A stretch of DNA of 64,000 nt from Hybos culiciformis. Its lineage: Eukaryota > Arthropoda > Insecta > Diptera > Hybotidae. Under the pieces are notes generated by a model, which saw only the letters and a program-made list of their open reading frames with translations, ran no database searches and was not told where the DNA came from. The translations under genes were made by a program, and so were the position numbers. Each line of letters opens with the position of its first letter. Within the stretch, counting starts at the first letter, position 1. Positions 1 through 11,047 of the stretch are shown piece after piece. The stretch lies in assembly GCA_964007475.1 (NCBI GenBank), contig CAXFZM010000303.1:1-64000 (forward strand). The letters are read 5' to 3'.

Positions 1-780
1 TGTAGGCATATTTGAAAATGCTCTTTTAACTAAAACAGATTTTTTTTTTTAAACTAATTTGTAATTCTGTTGTTAGTATAATTTATTTTTGACATTAAAT
101 TACACTAATAAAATGCAGGAGGAATATGTTTATTCCAATTCCTTTTCAGAAGAAGTACTAATAAACATGAAATTATTTTAGGTTAAACTTTTCGGGCAAC
201 AAAAAGAACACATGATTTAAGCCACGCTGCTGTTTTTTCATACATTATTGTCGCTAATAATATAGTTGTAACCGGAATTGTGTTTACAACTTAAAATATA
301 GTAGAAATCATCTGCAAATCAGTGTTGCCATGCAGCCATAATTTAGCCATTTTGAAATAATTTAAAAGCGATTATGCCACTAAACTTTTTGAGCTTAAAA
401 AGTATTTTAGAATTTTTAAATGTTTTTAATGTTTTTATCTCTAAGTAGTCGCTGGTTTTTATTTTTTTTTTAAATATTTTCTAAGCCGCCGAATTCCCCC
501 AAAACAAGTTATTTTAAGTCGACTGGCCGCAGCAGTCGAAGGATAAAAATCTACTAGTCGCCGTCGAAAAAATCGATTGGCGTCATGTCTTATATGCACT
601 TGACCATTTTAAATATTTATTTAGCTCTCCAGAAAATACTACTTGCCATGAAGTTTCACTTCTTCCGTGTATGCCGAGACTCACATATATTTTTTTAATA
701 TTTAAACTTTTATAGAATACAATTTATGCTTTTAATAGTGAAATATATATTTTTCATGAAATTTCAATTATAATTTCACT
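1..780. other. AT-rich DNA, no gene seen
   Basis: Sequence is AT-rich with short homopolymer runs. I see no ORF with protein-family features, no RNA gene and no terminal repeats that I can pair. It may be decayed repeat. Confidence 0.5.
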
Positions 781-1135
781 CATTTTACTATTTTTTTACT
801 ACTTGATTGGAAGTAGTATTAATTTCTTTATTGTTTTCTATGTCTAAATTCAGCGACTTTGGATGAGAACAATTTGGAAATCATTTTTTATGTCATTGAC
901 ATTCATTGTAAGATGATTTATTTTCTCAAATATATTTGAAAAATATTTGTACAATCATCACAGAACCAAAAAATATTATTTCCGCAGCCCTACATCAACT
1001 TCAGTGTGCTGTCAGTAATGTTGGCGCATTCATAACAGAAATTACCACCACAAAAAGCCCTGCAAGTTACAATCTTGTGATTACACAAGCCTTTGCATTT
1101 TGAACAATTCATTATTAATGAAAAAGATAATTAAT
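781..1135. repeat. Dispersed repeat, copy 1 (partner at 41,806-42,150)
   Basis: About 350 bp are nearly identical (roughly 90% by eye) and in the same orientation as 41,806-42,150. The second copy lies directly upstream of the cysteine-rich envelope-like pseudogene, so this copy may be a fragment of the same element. Read on the minus strand both copies encode a short Cys-rich peptide with motifs CSKCKGL and FCYECAN ending in a stop. Read on the plus strand they give a partly open frame. I cannot decide which strand was coding. Confidence 0.7.
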
Positions 1136-1914
1136 AAAAATTTAATAACCAAGAAAAAAATTAAATGTCTGAACTCAACAGGAACAGGTAGAGAAACATC
1201 TAAATGACCAATACTTATCTACCAAGCCTGCAATTCAAGTCATTGAATTAATTACTGACATTAAAACCTGGAAGTTAGAGCAGAAAAATCAAGTCAGAGG
1301 TATCCTCTTCCATACCCAATCAATGTCGTTACAATTGCTACAGTCATTGAAACAGTCTCTATACCTCCACAAATTGCGTTGCAACTCAAGATTGTAGTGA
1401 AATATACAAATTCCTTGGTAGTAAAATAGGATACAGGACAGACTTGTTAGCTTATAACTTCAACCTTCACCCTACAATTATATACAAGCAATCCACTCCT
1501 TTCTTTATTTTTACTGCCCCGATCACCCACACTAATCCTTCCTTCGTTGAAAATTAATTCCGGTTGTCACTTATTGGAGAACTACCTAACTTGCTATATG
1601 CATGATTTCAAGTTCTTTACATTAAATGTTAATAATTCAAACCGCCATATCCAAACAAAAAAATAATATCATAGTACTAATAAATGATCTAGAAATAACA
1701 GAAAGATGTGTGTCAGAGCAAGGTTACACGAACTTGAGCCTTAAATTACAAGACAAATGTTTGTCCGTAAATTCTCAAGGCTTACAAAGTATGAATGATA
1801 ATTTATGTGTAAAAACAGAAACGATATAGACGGGCATAATTTAACACAATATCATTCACAAGACATTCCAAATATATTTTAATTCAAAAATCACTCACTA
1901 GACATGTTGATAAA
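1136..1914. other. No gene seen
   Basis: AT-rich sequence with scattered short ORFs, the longest 67 codons at 1626-1829. None shows a recognisable motif. Confidence 0.45.
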
Positions 1915-2215
1915 TCGTCGCCCCAAAATTATATTATCGTATATCCGAAAAACCCGATTTTGGTAAATCGCAATTGAAGTTTAAATGCAAATAAAAAAAA
2001 ACTGAGCCGAAAAACTTACCTGTTTTTTATTTTCTGCTAAACGTAAAGTTTATGAACTCTGTTTTGACAGAGATTCAGAGAGATAGCTTTAGTCCTAAGT
2101 GGGTTAAAGGTTCTTTTCAGTCGAGAATGATTTATCGTATATGCCATTTACGATGCATTTGTTTTGTTTCCATACACGTACGATAAATTAGGTACAAATA
2201 TGATACTATAATATT
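1915..2215. repeat. Relic of a TACGATAAA-rich repeat family
   Basis: The stretch cgccccaaaattatattatc at about 1919 recurs in reverse complement at about 16,239-16,261. Both neighbourhoods contain several TACGATAAA/TTTATCGTA motifs (2135-2200 here, 15,825-16,260 there). This looks like the end of a dispersed non-autonomous transposon; I could not pair terminal inverted repeats within this copy. Confidence 0.45.
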
Positions 2216-2998
2216 TTTTTCTAAATGTCATGATTTAGTACTATTTATGTACACTTACTATAAAGTATTAAAAATTTTAATTTTTTTGTAAACTTTTTTT
2301 TAATAAAATAAATCAAAATTGTTTTTGGAATTAAAAATTAAAATAACTCAGAAATACATAAATAAACCTTAATATAAATTTAAGAAAAATACATAAAAAA
2401 AATTCAATTCTAAAAAATTATATTAATAAATTTTTCAAAAAGAATTAGCCTCAAAAAAATAATTAACAAAATACTTATAGTATTTCGAATCTTACAAGAC
2501 ATTTTGTAGTTTTATCACATATCGTCATAGAATTTAAAAAAAAATACAAAAACGTAACACTTAAGGGGGTATTCTGGTCTAGAGGCACGAATTTAATGGA
2601 ATTTTTGCTATAAAAAAAATCAATCAATATTTTTACTATCCATTTTTTTATATTTTATTTATTAATGTTTTAAGAATACAGTAAAAAAAAAAAAAAGTAA
2701 AAAATTCAAAATTCAATGAGTTCGCAGCTGATGAAGTGAGGGCTCTCAAAAATTTGGCACGTGACCATTCCCACGATTCAGCTCTTCTGGCAATTCGAAA
2801 AAAAAAACGCTTATTAATCTATACGAATGCCTCTATCGTTCGAACTAAAAGAGTTGAAAAAAATTTTTTTTTACAAAATGGCGACTACTTGAAAAAAAAT
2901 TTGTTTTTGGACCATTTTTTTCGAGTTTTTGAAAATTTTTAAAAATAGTAAGCATTAAAATTTTGGGATGAGGATAGTTCATGCGATGAAGAAGACGT
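2216..2998. other. AT-rich repeat DNA interrupted by the gypsy insertion
   Basis: Polymorphic A/T runs, then sequence from about 2570 that resumes after the LTR element at 11,294. The last four bases before the element (ACGT, 2995-2998) are repeated after it (11,294-11,297). No supported gene. Confidence 0.5.
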
Positions 2999-3244
2999 TG
3001 TAATGCCCCCTTATCATTATGTACATAATACTATATACATTATATATTATAAGCTCTCTTTCTCTTATTATTATTATTCGTTAAGTTATCATAGTATTAG
3101 TTAATAAGAAAGTATAAGACATGTCTAGGTACTTAGTTTTAAGTCAGTTTTATAATCACTTCTTAAATAGTAAACATATAATAAATAAGTCTGAAGTTTA
3201 ACCACCTGTTGTTTTTTATTAAAAGATACCCTAGTGGTATCACA
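2999..3244 (+). repeat. 5' LTR of gypsy-1
   Basis: Starts tgtaatgccccc and ends gtggtatcaca. Matches 11,048-11,293 with one substitution. It should carry the promoter and polyadenylation signals; I did not identify a clear TATA box. Confidence 0.95.
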
Positions 3245-3260
3245 TGGCGACCGTGACAGC
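3245..3260 (+). other. Primer binding site, tRNA-Arg type
   Basis: tggcgaccgtgacagc lies directly after the LTR, where minus-strand DNA synthesis is primed. This sequence matches the tRNA-Arg primer site known from mdg1/412-type insect elements. The same site in reverse complement marks the decayed second copy at 37,095-37,110. Confidence 0.85.
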
Positions 3261-5243
3261 TGCCATTTAGGCAGGCTGAAATTTTTTTTTAGTCTGAAAA
3301 AGTTATTAAAAGTGACTATAAAATTATAAAATTATTTTATTTTATGGAATTCTTTATAAAAATTCTAAATAAAATAAAACTATAAAAAAAAAAGAAAAAA
3401 TTTGAAAAAAAAAATTAACTTGATATTAGAGAAATAAATTTCTACAAAAAAAAAAATATAAGAAAAATTGGAATTATTTATCAAAATTATATTTTTTTAA
3501 AATTAGAAAATGAAGAAATGAAAAAAAAAATAAAATTAAAATTTAATTTCAAAAAGAAAAATTTGAAAAATTTAAAATTTTATCAAAATATCAAACCTAG
3601 AATTAAAGAAAATTTTTTTATTTAACTTACCTCACTTACCTTAAAATTATCCAAAAAAAAAAATTAATTTTTTTTACCTACCTTAAAATTCCTGAAAAAA
3701 AAAAAAAAAAAAAAATAATAAAAATCCTAAAATAAAATTAAAAAAAAAAAAAAAAGACACAAAAAAAAATATGGCGACATAAAAATTTTAATTGAAAAAA
3801 AAAAATATTTTTCAAATAAAAAATTAAATCACGCCACAAAAAAAAAAAAAAAAAAAAAAAATTTGTATAGAAAATTTGTATTCAAAAAAAAAAACGCGAA
3901 CAACTTTAATAACAAGAAAAAAAAAAAAAAAGGCGCAAAAAACCTAAATAAAGAAAACAATATTTTTTTTTAAAAAAAAAAATACAATTAAAAAAAAATG
4001 GTTAAAAAAAAAATATAAAGAAAAAATTCAAAAATTAATTACACATACATACAAACTAAAATTGGTTTGAAAGAAAAAAAAAGAGAAAAAAAAAAAAAAA
4101 AAAAGACATTTCAAACATTTCAAACATTTCAAACATTTTTCTCTCATACAAAAAATTTTTATAATAAAGTGACATTTCAAAACAAAATAAATTTTGAAAA
4201 AAAAAAACTTATAAATAAATTCAAAAATTTTTAAAAATATGATTTTCCAAAAAGCGAATCGAAATATAGGAATTTCTTTTCGAACTCCTTATATAAATTG
4301 AAAAAAAAATAATTTTTTAAATAACAGAAAATTATGAAAAAAAATAAAATATTAAAAATAAATAAAAATAAACATAACATCAACAACAACAGCTGTATTT
4401 GTACATCATGAGCAGCAGAAACGACAACAGCAGCAGCAGCTACCAAAATCCAATTATCAACAGCAAAGTAGTCAACTAGAAGCAGCAGCAAATTCAACAA
4501 CAAGTACTTCACTAAATTATAAAAATTTTTTATATACAAATAAATTTTTCAAAAAAAAAAAAAAAAAATACATTTTTACCAAATTTTAAATTTAAATAAA
4601 ATAAACTTAAAAACAATGTAGATCCAAATTTTTACATAAACAATTTTTACTTTTCAACTTAAGTAAATAATTTTCAAATTTTTCAATTTCAATCAAATTT
4701 TTTTAAATTCTAATATTTGGATGTGCACTGTTTCAAAAATTTTATATTACAAAAATTATCATATATTATTTTACAATTACTAAAAATTAAATATTAAATA
4801 TTAAATATAAAATATAAATATATTAAATATATAAATGGAAAAAAAAAAAACTTTTAAATTAACAATAAATATTAAATAGTTAAGAATTACATAATTTTAC
4901 ATAATTTACTTTGAACTTATTATTCCACATAAAAATTTTGCAATTGAATATTACATCATTTACTTTGAATTGATTTCATCAAATTTTTTTTTCTTCTTCG
5001 AAAATAAATAAATAAATAAAGAGATATTATTATACTCTTATTATTACTTATTACTAATTATTATTATATTATTACTTTTTACATGTTACTACATATTTCA
5101 ATTTTGATTTAAAATTACATAATTAAAAATGGTTTAACATAAGCAAAATTTTGCTTAACAAAATTACTTTATTTTATTTGACATCTTTATTTTCGCTGGA
5201 AGTGATTCATATTCCAATAACAACATATCTAATTTTGCATATA
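3261..5243 (+). other. Long A-rich leader of gypsy-1
   Basis: About 2 kb of non-coding DNA with many A runs of 8-24 bases and no supported ORF. A CAA/CAG-rich stretch at 4379-4503 is the only complex segment; a related CTG/GTT-rich stretch occurs in reverse complement in the second copy (about 35,230-35,290), so it is a family feature. Confidence 0.75.
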
Positions 5244-5591
5244 CAACATAAGGTAACCACTCCTCAAATTTATAGGAACTTTCAACATAAGGTAACCACT
5301 CCTCAAATTTTTTTAGGGAACCTCAATATAAGGTAACCACTCCTCAAATTTTTTTTTGGAAGCTACAATATAGGGTAACCACTCCTCAATTATTTTAAGG
5401 GGATTACAATATAAGGTAACCATTCCTCAATTATTTTAAGGGGATTACAATATAAGGTAACCATTCCTCAATTATTTTAAGGGGATTACAATATAAGGTA
5501 ACCATTCCTCAATTATTTTAATAGGACTACAATATAAGGTAACCATTCCTAAATTATTTTAATATTTCAATACAAGGTATCCACTACGCAA
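5244..5591 (+). repeat. Tandem repeats in the gypsy-1 leader, about 9 units of ~38-44 bp
   Basis: Each unit carries a core like ataaggtaaccattcctcaa followed by an A/T-rich spacer. Middle units are almost identical; outer units are more diverged. They end about 30 bp before the gag start. The second gypsy copy has diverged counterparts of the form ggaattgcaccttgta (22,857; 26,709; 26,898; 34,889, opposite orientation), so the repeat is a conserved leader feature. Confidence 0.85.
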
Positions 5592-5620
5592 ATATTCTAA
5601 TTTCGTAAAAAAATTTTTTT

Positions 5621-6922
5621 ATGGATGAAGCTCGTCTCGAAATTCAAACAGCTAAACTTAATTTTCGTAAGGCTTACAAACGTATTCAAAAAGACCTTAA
5701 ACCAACAAATTCAAAAACATTAAAAGCAATTAAATTAAATATTGTAGAAACATATAACATTTACGTACAGACAGTTGTTCAAGCTTGTATTACATTCGAA
5801 GAACAACATACTCAAATTTTAGCTAAAGATCGTCAGTATTGTTACGATAAGTTACAAGAAAGCTTCAAACTATTAAAGTGCGAAGATCTAATTCCAAAAG
5901 ATATTCTGATACAGATTGAAATAAATCAAAGCGATACAGAACAGAGTTCAGGGGAATCAGATATTTCTGTAGAAAAACTTGACGATACTCTAGACAAAAT
6001 GGCTCTTACTAATGTTGAATTTTTGCGAACAGCTAGTGCACAAATAAATAGAAATTATAGTGGTGATCCATTATCACTTAAATCTTTCATCGATTCAATA
6101 AATTTATTAGACAGACTAGCGGAAACACAAGAATTAAAACATTTATTAGCTACTTTTATTTTATCAAAACTTGATGGTACAGCTCGCGAATCGATAGATG
6201 ATACTTCTAATACGGTAGAACTTATTAAACAAGATCTTAATAATTCAATAAGACCAGAAAGTTCGAAAATTATAGAGGGAAAAATAAAAGCTTTGAGAAC
6301 GGATAGGAACACATTACAAAATTTTTCGGAAAAAGCTAATGAATTGGCTGAAGCTTTTCGTCGTTCACTTGTCTTAGAAGGTATACCAACACAGAAAGCT
6401 AAAGAAATTTGTATAGAAAAAACAGTTGAAATGTGCAGAAATAATGCAAGATCTGATCTGACCAAAGCCGTTTTATCATCGACCCAATTTCAAGATCCTA
6501 GAGAAGTAGTCTCAAAATTTTTAATAGAAATAGATTTACAATCACAAGAAAAACAGGTTCTGTCATTTAGAACAAAAAATAATAATAATTCGTTTAGAAA
6601 TTCTTATGGAAATCGTTCCAATAACAATTTCCGTGGAAATCATAATAGGGGAAATTTCAGACAACAAAATCAAAATTTTCTAAATAACAGTTTTCAAAAC
6701 AATAATTATAGAAATAATTTGTCCAATAACCGAGGTAATTTCAATAATAATCGCAGAAATTTTAATAATAATCGAGGAAACTTTGGTGGTAATCGTGGGA
6801 ACTTTAATAATGCAAATCCACGAGCATTTCCTCAAGCGAATAGAAATTTCAATCAAAATAACTACGTACGATACGCGGGAAACGACCAGGCCCCCCAAAA
6901 CGGCCAGGGGGAACAAGATTAA
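5621..6922 (+). CDS. gag: Gag polyprotein of gypsy-1
   Basis: 433 codons starting MDEARLEIQ. The protein forms the virus-like particle that packages element RNA. A helical N-terminal half is followed around residues 130-300 by a capsid-like block resembling 412/mdg1 Gag (motifs SGDPLSLKSFIDSI and LKHLLATFILSKLDG). Residues ~325-425 are an Asn/Arg/Gly/Phe-rich tail with many RGNF-type repeats. There is no CCHC zinc knuckle, so RNA binding probably uses this basic low-complexity tail. The start ATG is the first in frame, just after the leader repeats. Its last 20 codons overlap the pol frame. A decayed homologue lies at 21,790-22,740 on the minus strand. Confidence 0.93.
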   Translation: MDEARLEIQTAKLNFRKAYKRIQKDLKPTNSKTLKAIKLNIVETYNIYVQTVVQACITFEEQHTQILAKDRQYCYDKLQESFKLLKCEDLIPKDILIQIEINQSDTEQSSGESDISVEKLDDTLDKMALTNVEFLRTASAQINRNYSGDPLSLKSFIDSINLLDRLAETQELKHLLATFILSKLDGTARESIDDTSNTVELIKQDLNNSIRPESSKIIEGKIKALRTDRNTLQNFSEKANELAEAFRRSLVLEGIPTQKAKEICIEKTVEMCRNNARSDLTKAVLSSTQFQDPREVVSKFLIEIDLQSQEKQVLSFRTKNNNNSFRNSYGNRSNNNFRGNHNRGNFRQQNQNFLNNSFQNNNYRNNLSNNRGNFNNNRRNFNNNRGNFGGNRGNFNNANPRAFPQANRNFNQNNYVRYAGNDQAPQNGQGEQD

Positions 6923-9900
6923 ATGCGTGTACATCAAAATTAAATACTAACGCTTTTAATACACATTTCACTTATCCTAGTATTAACTCTCATTCAAATT
7001 CGAATAAAACTAAATTTTTTTATAATTCTAACTTAAGACCAAATGCTACGCTAAATACAAATTCTTCAAAAGAAAATAAAAATTCTACTAATTATTATCC
7101 AAATTTATATAATAAATCTAAAGTATCTACAAAAAATGTTTTTAACGTAAATCCAAATTTCTCTGATTTCATTATTCTAATTTCTAAATTAAATTTTCAA
7201 GGCTCAACATTTCTAGTCGATACTCAGGCAGATATTTCACTAATAAAAATTTCATCAATCGATACAAATTTCAATTTAAAAAATAATCTAAATTCTAACA
7301 ATATTATAAGCATTTTGGGAATTACACAAAATTCTATAAAAAGTTTAGGTACAATCAACGTCAACTTTCATTTTAAACATACAATTTTATCTTGTTTACT
7401 ACACGTTGTTCCAGACGAATTTAATATCCCTTCGGATGGTATTTTAGGCAAAGACTTTCTCAAATTTTATAAGTGTCAAATAAATTATGATTCTATGCAA
7501 TTAACACTCAACAATAATTCTTATTCTTTTTCAATTCCAATTTTAGAAAACCCTAGTGAAAATTCAATTGTTTTACCTTCTAGATGTGAAGTCATTCGTA
7601 CTTTTATTCTTCCAAATGATTCTCCTTGTGTAGTGCTTGATCAAGAAATCGCACCAGATATTTTCATTCCACGTACGATAGTTTCTTCAAAAACTCCTTT
7701 AATTAAAGTTTTAAATTTATCAGATAAAATTCGAATAATTCCTAAAAACACTTCACTTAAATCAGAACCTCTTTCAAATTTTAACATCCTAAGAATTGAC
7801 ACAAATAAAAATCAAAATAGAACAAAAGAATTGCTTCAAATAATATCTAAAAATACCAAACCGCAATACCAAGAAAAATTATTAAATTTATGTGAACAAT
7901 ATAGTAATATTTTCCATATGAAAGATGACAAAATGACAACAAACAATTTCTATACACAAAACTTAAGAATAGATAACAATACTCTAGTATATGTGAAGAA
8001 TTATAGACTTCCATATTCACAAAAACAGGAAATCGACAATCAAGTCAATAAACTTTTAAAAAATGATCTTATTGAACCAAGCCAATCCAATTTTAACAGC
8101 CCTATCATTTTAGTACCTAAGAAAGGTTCAGATAAGAAATGGAGATTATGCATAGATTACCGTCTAGTAAATAAAAAACTAATTGCAGACAAATATCCAC
8201 TGCCAAGAATAGAAGATATTTTAGACAATTTAGGCAGATCAAAATTTTTTACTGTACTCGACCTTTACTCGGGATTTCATCAAGTTCCACTTAATGAAAA
8301 CTCGCGAGATATAACATCTTTTAGCACAGACAAAGGTTCGTTTAGATGGAAAGTTCTTCCATTCGGTTTAAATGTATCACCTAACTCATTTTCAAGAATG
8401 ATGGCATTAGCGTTCTCCGGTCTTACACCGTTACAATGTTTTCTATACATCGACGACATCATATGTATTGGCTGTTCAGTCGAACATCACCTTAAAGATC
8501 TTAAATCTATCTTCGAAGTTTGTAAAAAATTTAACCTTAAACTTAATCCTGAAAAATGCGTATTTTTTAAAAACGAAGTCACATACCTAGGACATAAATG
8601 TACTGATCGAGGTATATACCCAGATAGTAGCAAAATAGATACAGTTAGAAATTATCCTGTACCAAAAGATAAAGACGCTACCAAACGATTTGTTGCATTT
8701 ATGAACTATTATCGTAAGTTCATACCAAATTTCGCATCCATAGCAAAACCCTTAAATAATATGACTAGACTAAGAGTAAATTTTTCTTGGACACAAGAGT
8801 GTCAAAAATCCTTTGAAATTTTAAAAAATTGCTTAATTAATCCTCCAATCTTAAATTATCCAAATTTCTCAAAACCTTTTATCATTACTGTTGACGCTTC
8901 TAACTTGGGAATAGGATCCACCCTAAGTCAGGAGATCAATGGCAACGATTTACCAATTTCATATTCTTCACGTAGTTTCACAAAAGGTGAAATGAATAAA
9001 TCAACAATAGAAAAGGAATTAGCTGCAATACACTTCGCAATTTTACATTATAGACCGTACATTTATGGAACAAAATTCACTATTAGATCTGATCATAAAC
9101 CCTTAGTTTACTTGTTTTCTTTGAAAAACCCATCTTCAAAATTGACTAGAATGCGATTAGATATAGAAGAATATAATTTTACAGTAGAATATATTAAAGG
9201 AAAGTGTAACGTGGTGGCAGATGCCCTATCCCGTATCTCGATCGACGAACTTAAAAATTTGCAAAATAAAGATAATAAAGTATATGCTACAACAAGATCA
9301 AAATCAAACAAAATATCCCAAAATAATAATTTCAACGATAGTAATAACATTCAAAATAGAGAAAAAACTGTAGATTCAAATGAGAAAATTTTAATTTATG
9401 AGGGTAAATTCAATTATAAAATACCTCAACTAATTTTTAACTCAACAGATAGTTGTAAAATATACAAAAAACGTAAATTGCTATACAAAAATAATATTTC
9501 AAATATTTACCAGACATTAGAGCCTGGATGTAGTAAAATTTTAAAAAAAGAAACAATTCTAGCATTGTTTCTCGTTCAACTAGAAGAAAACATAATTAAA
9601 TCAAACATTTATAAAATTCAAATAAATAAAGAAGATGACATTTTTAAATTATTTAATACAAAAGATTTTATTAACATTGCAAAAAAGTATATTAAAAAAT
9701 TAGAAATCGCGATAGTTTCACGTCCATTACCCATTATTAGTACGGGGGAAAAACAAAAACTTTTAGATCGTTATCATAAAGATCCTATATTTGGCGGACA
9801 CGCAGGTCAAAAAAGACTATATGCAAAACTAAGATCATGTTTTTATTGGAAAGGCATGAAAAAAGACGTAGCAACCTACGTCAGAGGATGTAAAGATTGT

Positions 9901-10764
9901 CAGATAAATAAAGCTAAAATTAAAAACATCGAACCACTTCAAATCACCAAAACTCCAAATAAAGCGTTCGATACTATAATCATGGATACGATCGGCCCGT
10001 TCCAAAAAACTCAAAATAGAAATCTATATGCAGTCACATTAATGTGCGACTTAAGTAAATATTTAATTACGATACCAGTAGCCAATAAAGAAGCTACCAC
10101 TATTGCCCAAGCCATTTTCGAACATTATTACAAAATTATTACTGATTGCGGTACTGAGTATGCCAATAGTGTAATAGCTGAACTATTTAAATTACTAGAT
10201 ATTGAACATAGTTTTTCGACACCCTACCATCACGAAACAGTCGGAACTATTGAAAGAAACCACCGGGTTCTAAATGAATATCTAAGATCGTATATTAATG
10301 CAAACCATGATAATTGGGATTTATATTTAAAATATTTTACGTATAATTATAATAGTACTCCAAATTCAAATTTCAATTTTTCATATTCTCCTTACGAGGT
10401 AATATTTGGTAAAGAACCAAATTCTCATAAATTCTTACTAGATAATAGAGTAGAACCAGTATATAACTTCGATAGTTATGCGAAACATGTAAAATTTCAT
10501 CTTCAAAATACAAATATGATTATTAAAAGGTTTTTAGAAGGAGAAAAATTAAAAAATAAAGAGATTTATGATAAAAAATCAACGAAAAATCAGTTCAAAA
10601 TAAATGATAGAGTTCTTTTAAAAAAAGAAAACAGGACAAAATTAGATGTATATTCTGGTCCTCATAAAATAATTCAAATTAATGGATTAAATGTTACATT
10701 GTTAACAAATAAAAATAAAAGGATTGAAGTCCATAAAAATAGAATAATTAAAACTAATTGTTAA
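6862..10764 (+). CDS. pol: Pol polyprotein of gypsy-1 (protease, RT, RNase H, integrase)
   Basis: An uninterrupted frame of 1,300 codons in the -1 frame relative to gag, opening at 6862 and overlapping gag to 6922, so it is probably made as a Gag-Pol fusion by -1 frameshifting rather than from its own start. Protease: aspartate in VDTQADIS (codon at 7219), where most retropepsins have D-T/S-G. RT: catalytic YIDD at 8446-8457. RNase H: TVDASNLGIG (~8890) and SDHKP (~9090). Integrase: HHCC zinc domain (~9770-9910), then catalytic MDTIGPF (~9985), TDCGTEY (~10,141) and the downstream Glu in TVGTIERN (~10,240). Length is normal for the group. All catalytic residues except the protease Gly are present. 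No env follows. Confidence 0.94.
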   Translation, partial: LRTIRGKRPGPPKRPGGTRLNACTSKLNTNAFNTHFTYPSINSHSNSNKTKFFYNSNLRPNATLNTNSSKENKNSTNYYPNLYNKSKVSTKNVFNVNPNFSDFIILISKLNFQGSTFLVDTQADISLIKISSIDTNFNLKNNLNSNNIISILGITQNSIKSLGTINVNFHFKHTILSCLLHVVPDEFNIPSDGILGKDFLKFYKCQINYDSMQLTLNNNSYSFSIPILENPSENSIVLPSRCEVIRTFILPNDSPCVVLDQEIAPDIFIPRTIVSSKTPLIKVLNLSDKIRIIPKNTSLKSEPLSNFNILRIDTNKNQNRTKELLQIISKNTKPQYQEKLLNLCEQYSNIFHMKDDKMTTNNFYTQNLRIDNNTLVYVKNYRLPYSQKQEIDNQVNKLLKNDLIEPSQSNFNSPIILVPKKGSDKKWRLCIDYRLVNKKLIADKYPLPRIEDILDNLGRSKFFTVLDLYSGFHQVPLNENSRDITSFSTDKGSFRWKVLPFGLNVSPNSFSRMMALAFSGLTPLQCFLYIDDIICIGCSVEHHLKDLKSIFEVCKKFNLKLNPEKCVFFKNEVTYLGHKCTDRGIYPDSSKIDTVRNYPVPKDKDATKRFVAFMNYYRKFIPNFASIAKPLNNMTRLRVNFSWTQECQKSFEILKNCLINPPILNYPNFSKPFIITVDASNLGIGSTLSQEINGNDLPISYSSRSFTKGEMNKSTIEKELAAIHFAILHYRPYIYGTKFTIRSDHKPLVYLFSLKNPSSKLTRMRLDIEEYNFTVEYIKGKCNVVADALSRISIDELKNLQNKDNKVYATTRSKSNKISQNNNFNDSNNIQNREKTVDSNEKILIYEGKFNYKIPQLIFNSTDSCKIYKKRKLLYKNNISNIYQTLEPGCSKILKKETILALFLVQLEENIIKSNIYKIQINKEDDIFKLFNTKDFINIAKKYIKKLEIAIVSRPLPIISTGEKQKLLDRYHKDPIFGGHAGQKRLYAKLRSCFYWKGMKKDVATYVRGCKDCQINKAKIKNIEPLQITKTPNKAFDTIIMDTIGPFQKTQNRNLYAVTLMCDLSKYLITIPVANKEATTIAQAIFEHYYKIITDCGTEYANSVIAELFKLLDIEHSFSTPYHHETVGTIERNHRVLNEYLRSYINANHDNWDLYLKYFTYNYNSTPNSNFNFSYSPYEVIFGKEPNSHKFLLDNRVEPVYNFDSYAKHVKFHLQNTNMIIKRFLEGEKLKNKEIYDKKSTKNQFKINDRVLLKKENRTKLDVYSGPHKIIQINGLNVTLLTNKNKRIEVHKNRIIKTNC

Positions 10765-10789
10765 ATTCAAAAAAAAAAAAAACAATAAT

Positions 10790-10935
10790 AATGGTACCAT
10801 ATTATTAGTTGTTTATTACCATATTATTAGTTGTTTATTACCATATTATTAGCATATCATTATTATTACATATTATTACATATTATTACATATTATTACA
10901 TATTATTACATATTATTACATTTTATTACATTTTA
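10790..10935 (+). repeat. Short tandem repeats after pol
   Basis: Three copies of accatattattagttgttt followed by about seven copies of ttacatatta. Non-coding 3' UTR of gypsy-1. Confidence 0.8.
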
Positions 10936-11033
10936 AATTAAAAATTTTTATTTTCTTAAATTAAATTTTTTAATTAAACTTATTTTTAAAACATAATAAT
11001 GTTCTTATTGTATTTCTCAAATAAGTTTAATTC

Positions 11034-11047
11034 TAAAAGGAGGGAGG
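11034..11047 (+). other. Polypurine tract of gypsy-1
   Basis: aaaaggagggagg directly precedes the 3' LTR, the expected site for priming plus-strand DNA synthesis. Confidence 0.85.

Noticed and set aside
29..3000. Host protein-coding gene near the left end
   Set aside because: No ORF above 70 codons with family motifs, no consistent splice-linked frames.
4231..4539. 102-codon minus-strand ORF rich in Leu
   Set aside because: It is the reverse reading of the CAA/CAG-rich stretch and A runs in the gypsy-1 leader; no protein features.
6055..6937. Antisense ORFs of 136 and 85 codons
   Set aside because: They are shadows of the gag coding strand, the second produced by the Asn-rich repeat tail.
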